Shown here: positions 12,494 to 21,181 of the stretch, in pieces
Layout of the letters: each line of letters begins with the position of its first letter
How positions within the stretch are numbered: the stretch's first letter is position 1
Source of the DNA: a virus
Strand: one strand, 5' to 3'
Length of the DNA: 35,536 nucleotides
IMG/VR virus record: IMGVR_UViG_3300046004_001048
Coordinates: 1-35,536 of that record
Position numbers and translations under genes: made by a program
The notes under the pieces: model-generated
The model's input: the letters and a program-made list of their open reading frames with translations, nothing else
Told to the model about the DNA's origin: nothing
Databases searched by the model: none

Positions 12494-13644
12494 TGACCGC
12501 CAAATACACAAATCCGAAAATCTCAAAAACTACAAATTTGTGGTATGTTCACTTTCGGTATGAGGGCAAACAATTTCGTTATAGGATGTATTATAATAAG
12601 ATTGAAGATTTAGAACAGCGCCAAATCTATTTTGAAGAATTGTGTAAAGGGTTTTTAAAACAGTTAAAAGCGGGGTGGAATCCAAACATTCCCCAGGTTG
12701 TAGAAAATCAAAGCGAGTTAACACTAATTAACGCTTTGAAATTCGCGCTCGAAAAGAAAAAACCAAACATCTCTAACAAAACTTATTCCGGCTATAACGG
12801 ATCGCTTAACTTTTTAGAAATAGCTATTAAAAGTATTAACCTTACTAACCTAAAAATAACAGAAACCAAAAGAGCGCACGTTAAATTAATAATGGAACGG
12901 GCAAAGGTCTTAAATAAATGGAGCAACAAAGCGCACAACAAACACCTTAACCATTTTAAGGCTATTTTAAGCGAGCTTCTGCAATGGGATATTATAGAGG
13001 TTTCCCCAGCATATAAAGTTGATAATTTGAAAGTATCCGCTCCTGACGCAAACCGTCCCGCAAATAAAGAAGATATGGGACGGATTAGAAAAGAACTTGA
13101 AGAAAGTCACTATAATTTTTATGTTTTTTGCATTACAATATTCTTTACAGGTATCCGGCCAGAGGAAATATTAAAGATTAAATTATCAATGGTTAGTTTA
13201 AAAGATAGTGTTATTATTTTACCACCCGAAATAACCAAAACGAATAAAAAAAGGATCGTACCCATTAGCCCGCATTTATTACCTTACTATATTAATATGC
13301 AATTTGAATCCTTGCCTAAAAATTATTATTTGTTTGGAGCAAAAGACATAAACCATAAACATAGGGCTAAAAAAGAATGTGATTTTATCCCTGCGCCTAT
13401 TAAAATGAAACGAGATACAGCCACAAGGCGTTGGGCGGCTATAGTTAAAACAAAGTTAAAAATTGATATGTCAATGTACGCTATGAAAAAGGCGGGTGCA
13501 AACGCGCTTATATTGGCGGGTGTTTCTATTGGTGCAATTAAAGATTTATTCGGCCATAGCTCAGAGGTAACTACGCAAATTTACATAACTAATTTAAAGG
13601 AAGTGAACCGAAAGGAGATATTAGAGAAAGGAACGGACTTTTAA
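12493..13644 (+). CDS. int: Tyrosine recombinase (phage integrase)
   Basis: 383 residues. The N-terminal arm-binding domain (residues about 1-65) and the SAM-like core-binding domain (75-180) precede the catalytic domain. Catalytic residues: Arg222 in TGIRPEE, Lys in ITKTNKKR (249-253), His355 in LFGHSS, Tyr364 in TQIYI. The usual H-x-x-R of box II is replaced by Tyr329-x-x-Lys332 (MYAMKKAG), a variation I recall from Bacteroidetes recombinases. It would integrate the phage at a host tRNA-Ser gene using the adjacent attP. Confidence 0.93.
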   Translation: MTAKYTNPKISKTTNLWYVHFRYEGKQFRYRMYYNKIEDLEQRQIYFEELCKGFLKQLKAGWNPNIPQVVENQSELTLINALKFALEKKKPNISNKTYSGYNGSLNFLEIAIKSINLTNLKITETKRAHVKLIMERAKVLNKWSNKAHNKHLNHFKAILSELLQWDIIEVSPAYKVDNLKVSAPDANRPANKEDMGRIRKELEESHYNFYVFCITIFFTGIRPEEILKIKLSMVSLKDSVIILPPEITKTNKKRIVPISPHLLPYYINMQFESLPKNYYLFGAKDINHKHRAKKECDFIPAPIKMKRDTATRRWAAIVKTKLKIDMSMYAMKKAGANALILAGVSIGAIKDLFGHSSEVTTQIYITNLKEVNRKEILEKGTDF

Positions 13645-13721
13645 AAGCAATGGTGCGGGGCGTTATTCCGCATCCCCTAAAGCGAGTTAGGATTCTAAAC
13701 TTTAAACTAACCGTTGCTTTT
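13643..13721. terminator. Branched bidirectional terminator between convergent units
   Basis: AAAAGCAATGG (13643-13653) pairs with CCGTTGCTTTT (13711-13721) over 11 bp with one wobble. Inside are a TGCGG/CCGCA hairpin (13654-13672) and a weaker TTAG/CTAA hairpin. A T-run flanks the stem on both strands. It starts on the integrase stop codon and should end both the integrase transcript and the opposing late operon. Confidence 0.6.
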
Positions 13722-13820
13722 TGTTGCTATTCTCTTATCTGTCATAATTGTTATTTTACGGGTTTGGCAACCCATTTTATGAACTCCGTTTTTTTGACCG
13801 CAATACTTACATTTTTTCAT
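13707..13820 (-). CDS. Small zinc-ribbon-like protein
   Basis: 37 residues (MKKCKYCGQKNGVHKMGCQTRKI...). Cys4-x2-Cys7 with His14 and Cys18 could bind one zinc ion. A longer frame on the opposite strand (13650-13853) covers the same DNA, but it would be an unlikely aromatic-rich protein. This one continues the minus-strand operon after the phosphoesterase and ends at the shared terminator. Confidence 0.55.
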   Translation of the reverse strand: MKKCKYCGQKNGVHKMGCQTRKITIMTDKRIATKSNG

Positions 13821-13879
13821 AATGTTTTTTATTTTGTCCAATTTTTACGATAATAAACTGGACTTTTTACGCTTAATTT

Positions 13880-14770
13880 TTATCCCATTTTCATAGGCAG
13901 GGCAATCGGTAGCGTTCCTTTATTTAAAACCACACCGCAACCAATCGCGGGTTTCTTAAAATGCTTCCCATAGGCCATAGCATAACTTTTATTGTCAACT
14001 CCGCAACCCACTTGCATACCAAATATTATAAAGTTCGCTCCAACAGCATACTCTGCGTATAATTGCGTATGTAAATGCCCTTGCACTTGACTTTTTAACT
14101 CTGATTTCATTCTATTTTTAGCCGTCCCTCCCTCGCCGTGGTTAAAATCAACGTTGTGTAATTCTATATTTTCCACAAAATCCCACCCCTGAGTATTTAA
14201 AACGTCCTTATACTCACGAATCCATTGTTTTGATACGCCGGAACTATACGCTTTTCTATAAACTAACCTATCGTGGTTACCTATTATAACAGTCGCTTTA
14301 GGGAAAGTATGATACCAATCACTAATCATATCAATAGCGCGGTCTAATTCCTCGCCCGCTCCATATCCGTCAGGATCGCTTTCGTGATAACTTGAGTAGT
14401 GATTGTCGATTATATCACCTATAAAAATAACAGTACCGCAATTGTATAATTCCTGTTGATCTCTGCAAAACTTCAAATACTTGGGTAATGTAAACGGCGC
14501 GTGTAAATCTCCAATAACTAAAACATTATCAATATCCCCACCTTTAAACGGCGCAAACCTATTTCTTTTTTTAGGCTCTACGTTTGCGAAAATTGGCGTT
14601 TCTGTAGCTGTCGGTAAACCGTACTTTCTTAAAATAGCAATGTGTTTTCTTAGGCCGTCAATTTCGGAAGAAGAACCTTCCGGGAATATAATTTTTGCAA
14701 TACTTACATTACTTTCTTTTGTGTTGAAATATTTTATTGATTCAAAATTAAAGCGGTCATATTTGCACAT
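13880..14770 (-). CDS. Calcineurin-like metallophosphoesterase with an N-terminal extension
   Basis: 296 residues. The metal-binding signature is complete: GDLH (87-90), GDIID (118-122), GNHD (164-167), FNHGEGG (209-215) and GHLH (231-234). The first 60 residues (SNVSIAKIIFPEGSSSEIDGLRKHIAILRKYG) look like a helix-turn-helix, which would bring the enzyme to DNA. Phage members of this family cleave nucleotides, phosphodiesters or protein phosphates, so the substrate is open. It follows an Nmad1 gene, which may hint at nucleotide or DNA modification metabolism. Confidence 0.85.
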   Translation of the reverse strand: MCKYDRFNFESIKYFNTKESNVSIAKIIFPEGSSSEIDGLRKHIAILRKYGLPTATETPIFANVEPKKRNRFAPFKGGDIDNVLVIGDLHAPFTLPKYLKFCRDQQELYNCGTVIFIGDIIDNHYSSYHESDPDGYGAGEELDRAIDMISDWYHTFPKATVIIGNHDRLVYRKAYSSGVSKQWIREYKDVLNTQGWDFVENIELHNVDFNHGEGGTAKNRMKSELKSQVQGHLHTQLYAEYAVGANFIIFGMQVGCGVDNKSYAMAYGKHFKKPAIGCGVVLNKGTLPIALPMKMG

Positions 14771-14776
14771 AGTTTT

Positions 14777-15085
14777 TTATTTAGTTTTATTATCTTTTAA
14801 AATCATTGAAAGAAGCAGCGTGTAATTCGCTAAATCTAAAATACTATCTTGTATGCTTTCATTATTTGGGTTTGATGTTGCGTTAAGTAAAACACCTAAT
14901 CTCGCAACCTTAGTGGCCATAAGTGATAAACAGTTTAACTCTGGGGTTAATCCACAAATTGCACCCGCGAGTTTAAAGTTAGAAAGCCTATCTGTATTTG
15001 CGTAGTCGTTACCTTTACTAAACATAACGGATTCCATTTGCCCCGTCATCTCTTTAAAGACATTTACCTGTTCTTCTAAAGTCAT
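14777..15085 (-). CDS. Nmad1-type (DUF1599) protein
   Basis: 102 residues. The blocks MFSKGNDYANTDRLSNFKLA and ATKVARLGVLL...NNESIQDSILDLANYTLLL are the recognised DUF1599 / nucleotide modification associated domain 1 pattern. Members are all-helical and related to MazG-type folds, with an unproven link to modified nucleotides. It overlaps the spanin-like gene by 4 bp (ATGA). The ATG is at 15085. Confidence 0.82.
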   Translation of the reverse strand: MTLEEQVNVFKEMTGQMESVMFSKGNDYANTDRLSNFKLAGAICGLTPELNCLSLMATKVARLGVLLNATSNPNNESIQDSILDLANYTLLLSMILKDNKTK

Positions 15086-15579
15086 AAAGCGAAAATTTTA
15101 GCCTTATATTTCCAAACAAAATAAATCGCTATAGGAATAAGTAACCATAAAAAAGGTAAAAAAGGATTTGATTTTCTTTGTGTATTGTTTGTTTTGGTTT
15201 CGGCCTTTTCTGTAGTGATTGTGTCGGCCTTTTTAACGCTGTTATCCTTAACCGTTGCTTTTTCCGCAATAGTTGTATTCACTTTCTTTTTACGGGTTGT
15301 TACGGAGGCGTTTTTGTAGGTTTTGCCGTTTACAATAATTTCCTTTTCGTTGTCGATTGGTTTTACTTCTACTTCTTCCACTTCTTCGATTACAACAGTT
15401 TTAACTTCTTTGTTTGTTGCAATATCTTTCTTTTCTGTTGCTGTTTTTTCAGTTAGTAAAGATTCCTTGACAACTGATTTTTGAACTTTGCGGGATCCGC
15501 AACCCAACAACATCAAAAATATAGAGATAAAAACGAGTGTTATTATTAATTTTTCTAAAAAGTTATTTTTCAAAGACAT
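15082..15579 (-). CDS. Candidate unimolecular spanin (lipoprotein with C-terminal membrane anchor)
   Basis: 165 residues. The N-terminal signal ends in a lipobox LMLLGC (Cys27), giving an outer-membrane lipoprotein. The C-terminal NPFLPFLWLLIPIAIYFVW (about 138-156) is a transmembrane helix with a basic tail. The periplasmic middle is a charged, threonine/lysine/glutamate-rich rod. This bipartite anchoring is the hallmark of u-spanins such as phage T1 gp11, which fuse inner and outer membranes at lysis. It lies close to the endolysin and holin-like genes. Sequence identity to a known spanin is not shown. Confidence 0.65.
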   Translation of the reverse strand: MSLKNNFLEKLIITLVFISIFLMLLGCGSRKVQKSVVKESLLTEKTATEKKDIATNKEVKTVVIEEVEEVEVKPIDNEKEIIVNGKTYKNASVTTRKKKVNTTIAEKATVKDNSVKKADTITTEKAETKTNNTQRKSNPFLPFLWLLIPIAIYFVWKYKAKIFAL

Positions 15580-15582
15580 AGA

Positions 15583-15783
15583 TTAAGGAGTTACGTTATT
15601 ATTAATTTTATCCTTTATAACTTCCTCTATAATTACGCAATCTTGAAAAAACTCCGCGCGCTCAAAACGGGTTAATGTTTCGTTTAATTCAGCGAAAGGC
15701 AACGCATACAAATACGCCTTAAAAGCGTTAATACTTGTAAACTCTTGCCGTAAATTATAAGGATTGGTTTTAAATAGGTTCAT
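15583..15783 (-). CDS. Hypothetical small protein
   Basis: 66 residues from the ATG at 15783 (MNLFKTNPYNLRQEFTSINAFKAYLYAL...). Mixed charge, helical, no motif recognised. It is the first gene after promoter copy D, with a leader of only about 13 nt, and is followed at 3 bp by the spanin-like gene. Confidence 0.6.
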   Translation of the reverse strand: MNLFKTNPYNLRQEFTSINAFKAYLYALPFAELNETLTRFERAEFFQDCVIIEEVIKDKINNNVTP

Positions 15784-15802
15784 CTTAGCGGATTTTGTTT
15801 GT

Positions 15803-15838
15803 CAAATATAAACAAAAAACTAATACATTAACGTAATA
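15803..15838 (-). promoter_or_regulatory. Phage promoter element, copy D
   Basis: On the minus strand: TTACGT, TAAT, GTATTAG, 9 nt, TATATTTG. It reads into the 66-residue gene, the spanin-like gene, Nmad1 and the phosphoesterase. No terminator-like leader is present here. Confidence 0.82.
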
Positions 15839-15864
15839 AATGTATTTATTTAACTAAAATGCAA

Positions 15865-16413
15865 TTAATTAACTTTATAATATTTTTCAAACAATTCTTT
15901 TCGGTGTTCAATACCATTTAAACCGCCGTTAATTCTTTTGGTTATTAAATTGATTGCGTTGCTATCCGCCAAAACATTCAGGTTATTTTTTTGCCAATAC
16001 CATAAAGCTGCAATCATTGCATTGGCTTCAATTAATAATAAATCAGGATTGTTTAAAAAATCAATGCGTGTATCTTTGCTTAATAAAATATACTGATTTT
16101 TACCGGTGTTTTGCAAAAACCCCCTGCCTCTATATTTAAACCCGTCACCGCTTGCCTCATTGCCGTTACCCATCCTGTTTGCATAAACCCTATTTGCAAT
16201 TGCTTCGGGTTTTCTTTGATATTTAATCGCTTCTAAATCGGTAAAATACTTGCCAAATGTTTTTCTTAATCCGTTAGCAGAATAGTTTAAATTTTCGGCA
16301 ATTGGTTTTAATCCGCTTTCGTGTTCAATTTGCGCCATAAAATGCGCCAAACGTAATTTTGTATTTACATTGTAATTACTTAAAAGCGTCTTATATTTTA
16401 TGGTTAAATCCAT
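15865..16413 (-). CDS. Endolysin, GH19 chitinase/lysozyme-like
   Basis: 182 residues. AHFMAQIEHESGLK (residues 23-36) holds the catalytic glutamate in the H-E-S-G motif. GDGFKYRGRGFLQNTGKNQY is the substrate-groove block of GH19 muramidases, and ITKRINGGLNGIEHR is the C-terminal block. No signal peptide, so it needs a holin. It cleaves peptidoglycan at the end of the lytic cycle. Holin-like genes lie immediately upstream in the transcript (4-bp gap). Confidence 0.9.
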   Translation of the reverse strand: MDLTIKYKTLLSNYNVNTKLRLAHFMAQIEHESGLKPIAENLNYSANGLRKTFGKYFTDLEAIKYQRKPEAIANRVYANRMGNGNEASGDGFKYRGRGFLQNTGKNQYILLSKDTRIDFLNNPDLLLIEANAMIAALWYWQKNNLNVLADSNAINLITKRINGGLNGIEHRKELFEKYYKVN

Positions 16414-16416
16414 TAA

Positions 16417-16707
16417 TTATTTTAATAAATTATTTGCAAGCCAGCCAAAAAAAGCGCCCAAAGCCATTAATAAAGAAACCAACGCCACTTTTATATTTTC
16501 TAATTTCGTTAACCGCACACCGTATTGTTTTGTTAATGAAAAATAACCTTCTTCACCTGTTTCGTCATCATTAAACAACTTATTATGTATTTTAGTCATT
16601 TTGTTGTTTAATTCGGTTGCTTGGTGTTTGGTTTCTGCAACGTCTTTTTTAATATATTCAACGTCAATTTTCATTACCGTGAATTGGTCGCGATCTTCTT
16701 GTGTCAT
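16417..16707 (-). CDS. Holin-associated membrane protein (XhlA-like)
   Basis: 96 residues. The N-terminal two thirds are a coiled coil (VEYIKKDVAETKHQATELNNKM...). One C-terminal transmembrane helix follows (IKVALVSLLMALGAFFGWLANNLL, about 72-95). This layout is that of XhlA-type proteins, which act with a holin. It stands between the holin candidate and the endolysin. Confidence 0.65.
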   Translation of the reverse strand: MTQEDRDQFTVMKIDVEYIKKDVAETKHQATELNNKMTKIHNKLFNDDETGEEGYFSLTKQYGVRLTKLENIKVALVSLLMALGAFFGWLANNLLK

Positions 16708-16718
16708 TTTAGCAATTA

Positions 16719-16901
16719 TTATTTTTTTACACCTGTTTCATCTCCATCTTTTGAAGCAATTAACCCAACACTTACCATAAATGCGGTCGCCGTTAAAAAC
16801 TGCTCTGTAGTTATTTTGTTGAGTAAATAAATACCCAGCATTGCTAATATTAACAAACCGCTTACCGTTGTTTTCCAATTTTTGATGATGAAGTTTTTCA
16901 T
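16719..16901 (-). CDS. Holin candidate
   Basis: 60 residues with two hydrophobic segments: VSGLLILAMLGIYLL (about 13-27) and FLTATAFMVSVGLIAS (about 35-50). They are separated by a short polar turn, with a basic N-terminus and a lysine-rich C-terminus. Small size, two helices and placement directly before the XhlA-like and endolysin genes support a class II holin. No family match can be claimed. Confidence 0.6.
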   Translation of the reverse strand: MKNFIIKNWKTTVSGLLILAMLGIYLLNKITTEQFLTATAFMVSVGLIASKDGDETGVKK

Positions 16902-16932
16902 ATTTTAATACTTTTTATACAGTGATTTTTAT

Positions 16933-17709
16933 CTAAACTTGCCTACCTAACGTTGTTTGAAACGCTTGTACTATATTATAAAAAGTTAAACTTTCCGCAT
17001 CTGTCATCCCACTTCCTATTGAAGCAAATGCGATATTTTTATTAGAATAATTACCCGGAGGTGAACCTGCCATTATATTCATATTTGAAGGAGAAAGCGA
17101 ACCTGATGCACCTGTATTTGTAGTACCTATTTGGTATCCATTTTTAAACGCTTTATGAACTGTTGCTGATGTTCTTGAACTCATAAATAAACCTAAACTA
17201 TTAGGAACTGTAACAGTTACCCTTCCTGTAGAGCCATTGTATGAATCTATATAGGTTACTGCATTATTGTATTTTGTTATAATTGAAAACCCACCTGCAG
17301 CTATTTCTTGCGATGCTCTATTAATATTTGTTCTTGAGTAAACAGATATATGTGTACTATTAACGGCAAGGTTTAAAGAAGAATTAAAAAAAGAATTTGC
17401 ATAACCACTCGTACCATCCCCAGTAACACCATTATCATTATGTGTTACTGTACCCATAAAACTTAATCTAAATGCTTTGTCTGTATCTTTTGGGTTTATT
17501 AAATTAAATTTATGTTGAAAACTTCTTGTTTGTAATATTCCATCTGATACAAATGGATATATTGCCGAAAATTTATGTAATAAGTTATTTAATTTTAAAT
17601 CTGAAATTAGCGTTTTTATTGCGTTAATTTTATTAACGTCAGATAATTGGGTTTGAAACAAAAAATTATCTGACGTGTAAATTACTTTATTTCCTAAACT
17701 TCCAAACAT
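16933..17709 (-). CDS. Lectin-like structural protein at the tail-fibre locus
   Basis: 258 residues, beta-rich and rich in Ser/Thr/Asn/Gly. The body (SFMGTVTHNDNGVTGDGTSGYANSFFN... ISVYSRTNINR) and the end MTDAESLTFYNIVQAFQTTLGRQV fit concanavalin A/LamG-like domains that close phage fibre operons in Flavobacterium. It follows the 1000-residue fibre after one base, so a role in host surface binding is likely. Confidence 0.6.
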   Translation of the reverse strand: MFGSLGNKVIYTSDNFLFQTQLSDVNKINAIKTLISDLKLNNLLHKFSAIYPFVSDGILQTRSFQHKFNLINPKDTDKAFRLSFMGTVTHNDNGVTGDGTSGYANSFFNSSLNLAVNSTHISVYSRTNINRASQEIAAGGFSIITKYNNAVTYIDSYNGSTGRVTVTVPNSLGLFMSSRTSATVHKAFKNGYQIGTTNTGASGSLSPSNMNIMAGSPPGNYSNKNIAFASIGSGMTDAESLTFYNIVQAFQTTLGRQV

Positions 17710-17710
17710 T

Positions 17711-20700
17711 TTAATAATTTTTTAAGGCTGTTAAAAATATAGGTGTGGTTGTATTCACGCAATATATTTGTATGTAATTTGTTTTTGTTCCATCAAAATT
17801 ATATACATCAGACACATTAACACCACTTGGAAAGGTTAATGTATAATTTCCACTAACTACTAATGTAATTGTTTTACAAGGTGTTATGTTTGAAAAAGTA
17901 AGTACTGTATTGGCTGTTAAAACTTTTATAAACTGAACACCTAATGACCAATCAATATTTAACCCTGTTCCTAAATTAACTTCTGCTTTTAATTCAGGAC
18001 TTAATTTTAAAACACTTATAGATTCATTTTTTATATAACCACTATTATAATTTGAATTAAATTTTTCAATAATTTTACGTGCTATAAATGAATGTCCTAA
18101 ATCGTTAGGGTGCGTTAAATCATTTGTATAAATTGACTGCATTTTATAGTCATAACTATTTTTCATTAAGCTATAAATATCTAAATACTCTAAATTATTT
18201 AAAATAGCCACTTCAATAAGTGCAGTAGCATAAGTACTTGAATTATAATTTATTAAAGGCGAAGGCGTTATTAGATAAATTTTACAATTTATACTTGTTA
18301 ATGAATCAATAATTGTTTGTAAATTAGCTTTGTATGTCGCTATTGAAATACTATTTTGTGTTTCATTTACGCCTAAATAAATTATAGCCGCTTTAGGAAT
18401 ATTTTGTGTTGTAATTTGAGTTAACCCATTTATAACTTTAGCGGCAGTTTCACCAACACCACCAAAAATATCCCAATTTCTTTCTAAAGATATATTTTCA
18501 ACAAATGAATTTTTAAAAATTGATGCACCATAACCAACAGTAATACTATCACCAATATATGCCAATCCATTTATAAGTCCATTATTTGTAATTTTATAAT
18601 TTGTTATTTTTGAAGTGCCACCTAAAATATATAACCCTAAACTACCTACATCAGGAATTAATTTATTACCTGATCCAGCGCTAATGTCAGTAGCATAAGT
18701 ATATGAAACTGTTGTTGAAGTACTTAAAGTTATATTATAAAAAGTTGCAATAAATTTATTATCAATTCTTTCTAAGGTTAACTTTAATGTATCGCCAATA
18801 TTAAATAAAATAGATGTAGATGTTGCTAAAATAATAGTTTGACCGTGTGTGTACATTATTATTTTTCCACTATCAGCACTATTATCCAACACAATTTTTA
18901 CATCAAGCGTAGTTATACTAACATCAGTTTTAACACTTAGCGCAACACCGTAACTTGTAGCTGTTTTTTCGCTCGGAATTATAGTTAGTTCTTGTAACCA
19001 TCTTGTCACTAAAAAAACTGTATTATAATTAAAATATTTTGTCCAAGTATTACTCCCTTGAATGATATTTAAACCGCTTGAAATATTATAATCGGTAGTA
19101 TTTGCCATTGTTGTTGTTAAATCAGACGGTAATCCACCTGAAACAAAACTATTATCACTTACAACACCTACAATTCCGTTTGGTTTTATTGCTGTTATAT
19201 CGTTATTAACTGCCGTTCCTCCACTAATAACAATATCCCCACTTCCTAAAATTGAAGTTGAATTAATTGTTTTAATATTTGTGCCACTTACTAAAGTCGC
19301 CTGCTTGCCGTTTACGGTTGCAATTAAATCTGCTATCTGTTTTTGCAGTTTACCAAACGCTTCTAAAATAGTATCGGTTGCAACAACGGCTGTGCTTGTT
19401 AAAAAGGAAATACCTGTTAAAACAGTGGCTAAAGCACCACCACTTGCGGGATGTGTATGGCTTGTAATTTCACCAATTAACTTAGCTTCAATTTCAGCTT
19501 TTGTGATGTCGCTGTTTTTTTGGGCGTCTGTTGGTGCGTGTGCGCTTTGTGAATGGTCGTAAGCGGTTTTACCCCTGTCGCCTCTGTAAGCTGTTGTATC
19601 GGTTTCACCTAATGTAACGCCTGCACCTATAACTAAATCCCCGCTTCCTAAAATGGTTGCTCCGTTAATGGTTTTAATGTTTGTTGCGCTTACTAAAGTG
19701 TTTTGCTTTAAATTTAAAGCGGTTTGTGTTGCTATAGAAACGGGTTTGTTTGCATCGCTTGTATTACTCGCATTACCTAAACCCACTTGTGCTTTAGTAA
19801 CGTTATGAGGATTTGCGTAGTTTGTTAAATGTGCTATTAAGTTTGCACCGTTTGTGGTTATCCAACTTATAGAACTATTCCACGAAGAAACCACAATGCT
19901 TGTAATAGCATTTAAAACGCTTAAATTTGTGTGTGTGTGATCCGCTACTATATTAATATCTTTACGAACTACTTTAATATCTAATTCACCGCTTTTAACC
20001 GTACAGTTCGCATCTGATAAAACAAATATTTCACCCGGATAGTCTTTAATATCTAACGTATCAATACTAAAGTCGCGCGTAGGGTTAACTTTAATACTTC
20101 CCGCAACCTTTAAACTGCCATTATAAACTTGTTTTGTTACGGGAAAATCTGATCCAATCCCTAATTTTATGTAAATTTGAAACTCTTGGTTTGCTACGGT
20201 TGTGGTTATTTCAATAGCGGGTATAATAGTTATTAAATCCCCTATTGAAGTTTGAGAAAAGTCCAATTGGTTTAATGTAGTATCCCACATTGACGTAACG
20301 CCGTAAGGAGCGTTTAAAATGTTTGTAGTATCATCTAAGGTATCGTTTGTTATTTTCTTCTCTACGCCCGACAAAACGGTTAAAGGTGTTGTTTGTGTCG
20401 CTAAATCTACATAATGAAACGAACCAACGGAGCTAAACATTTCAACGGGTTTGTTTTTAATGTAATCGCTTGCCATTGTGTCGGCCTGTTCCCAATCCGG
20501 CTGTATATTTGCTTCGCCTCCTAAAGTTAAATTATCTAACTTTTCTTTATCCTCATTTGTGAAGTCGTTGGCGCTTAAATCTTTTCCCGTTACTTTATCA
20601 ACTTTATTGTTGTAAAGTTCGGTATTCATATCGTTTTGATGGCCAAACGCGGTTCTTAACTCGTCGCCTAAGCCGTCATTAGGTGCTGAAATATTGTGAT

Positions 20701-20713
20701 TAATTTGTGCCAT
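17711..20713 (-). CDS. Tail fibre with an SGNH/GDSL esterase domain
   Basis: 1000 residues. The N-terminus (DGLGDELRTAFGHQNDMNTELYNNKVDKV) is a phage fibre attachment pattern. The middle has two copies of a strand block TLVS-[AG]-TNIKTIN...ILGSGD-[LI]-VI. From about residue 715 to 885 lies an SGNH hydrolase: GDSI (block I), FGGVGET (II), YLGVNE (III, Asn-Glu in place of Asn-Asp) and DLTHPNDLGH (V). It probably deacetylates or otherwise trims host surface polysaccharide. A small beta domain ends the chain. It is coupled to its neighbours with gaps of 0-1 bp. Confidence 0.85.
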   Translation of the reverse strand: MAQINHNISAPNDGLGDELRTAFGHQNDMNTELYNNKVDKVTGKDLSANDFTNEDKEKLDNLTLGGEANIQPDWEQADTMASDYIKNKPVEMFSSVGSFHYVDLATQTTPLTVLSGVEKKITNDTLDDTTNILNAPYGVTSMWDTTLNQLDFSQTSIGDLITIIPAIEITTTVANQEFQIYIKLGIGSDFPVTKQVYNGSLKVAGSIKVNPTRDFSIDTLDIKDYPGEIFVLSDANCTVKSGELDIKVVRKDINIVADHTHTNLSVLNAITSIVVSSWNSSISWITTNGANLIAHLTNYANPHNVTKAQVGLGNASNTSDANKPVSIATQTALNLKQNTLVSATNIKTINGATILGSGDLVIGAGVTLGETDTTAYRGDRGKTAYDHSQSAHAPTDAQKNSDITKAEIEAKLIGEITSHTHPASGGALATVLTGISFLTSTAVVATDTILEAFGKLQKQIADLIATVNGKQATLVSGTNIKTINSTSILGSGDIVISGGTAVNNDITAIKPNGIVGVVSDNSFVSGGLPSDLTTTMANTTDYNISSGLNIIQGSNTWTKYFNYNTVFLVTRWLQELTIIPSEKTATSYGVALSVKTDVSITTLDVKIVLDNSADSGKIIMYTHGQTIILATSTSILFNIGDTLKLTLERIDNKFIATFYNITLSTSTTVSYTYATDISAGSGNKLIPDVGSLGLYILGGTSKITNYKITNNGLINGLAYIGDSITVGYGASIFKNSFVENISLERNWDIFGGVGETAAKVINGLTQITTQNIPKAAIIYLGVNETQNSISIATYKANLQTIIDSLTSINCKIYLITPSPLINYNSSTYATALIEVAILNNLEYLDIYSLMKNSYDYKMQSIYTNDLTHPNDLGHSFIARKIIEKFNSNYNSGYIKNESISVLKLSPELKAEVNLGTGLNIDWSLGVQFIKVLTANTVLTFSNITPCKTITLVVSGNYTLTFPSGVNVSDVYNFDGTKTNYIQIYCVNTTTPIFLTALKNY

Positions 20714-21181
20714 TTAGTACCAAGGGATAAAGTTAGTTGTTTCGCTTTGCGCTTCCTCTGCTCCGTATTCTGGAATAGTGATCGTTGTCATAAAATCTTT
20801 AAAATTACTCTCGTAACTCAATGCGATAGCCTCGTAATTTTTAGACAATTGATTTACTTTTACATCGCTTGAATTTGTAGCGTTTTCGGCGCTTAATTTA
20901 AAGACACCCCCATTACTAACTTTATCAACAGATAAACTCAAATAAATTGAGGCTGTAAAAAACGCTGTCATATAAACTACATAGTCATTATAAATAGTTA
21001 AATAAGCGCCTGAGAGCGTGTCTAAATCGGCGTAAATCTTATCGTATAACTTCGTGCCTAAAACGCGTTTAACTTGCGTTGTTTGCGCTGTATTGATAGC
21101 GGGTTTAATAGAATCGCTGTCAATGTTTCCGTTAAAGCCTGTTAGGGCTGCTATATCGTTGGGTTGCAAAAATAATTTCAT
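20714..21181 (-). CDS. Head-tail connector-like protein (DUF6712-like)
   Basis: 155 residues, helical (SIKPAINTAQTTQVKRVLGTKLYDKIYADLD... YVVYMTAFFTASIYL) with a flexible acidic end. The length, the helical bundle with a Q-x-x-x-V-K-R-V-L-G pattern and the place directly after the portal gene (TAATG overlap) agree with the connector proteins annotated as DUF6712 in flavobacterial phages. Assigned largely on context. Confidence 0.55.
   Translation of the reverse strand: MKLFLQPNDIAALTGFNGNIDSDSIKPAINTAQTTQVKRVLGTKLYDKIYADLDTLSGAYLTIYNDYVVYMTAFFTASIYLSLSVDKVSNGGVFKLSAENATNSSDVKVNQLSKNYEAIALSYESNFKDFMTTITIPEYGAEEAQSETTNFIPWY

Noticed and set aside
13650-13853. A 67-residue plus-strand reading frame after the integrase
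   Set aside because: It overlaps the terminator structure, has an aromatic/cysteine-rich composition unlike a real protein, and the opposite strand has a better small zinc-ribbon-like gene.
17711-20713. A diversity-generating retroelement acting on the tail fibre
   Set aside because: No reverse transcriptase gene and no template-repeat/variable-repeat pair is visible in the window.
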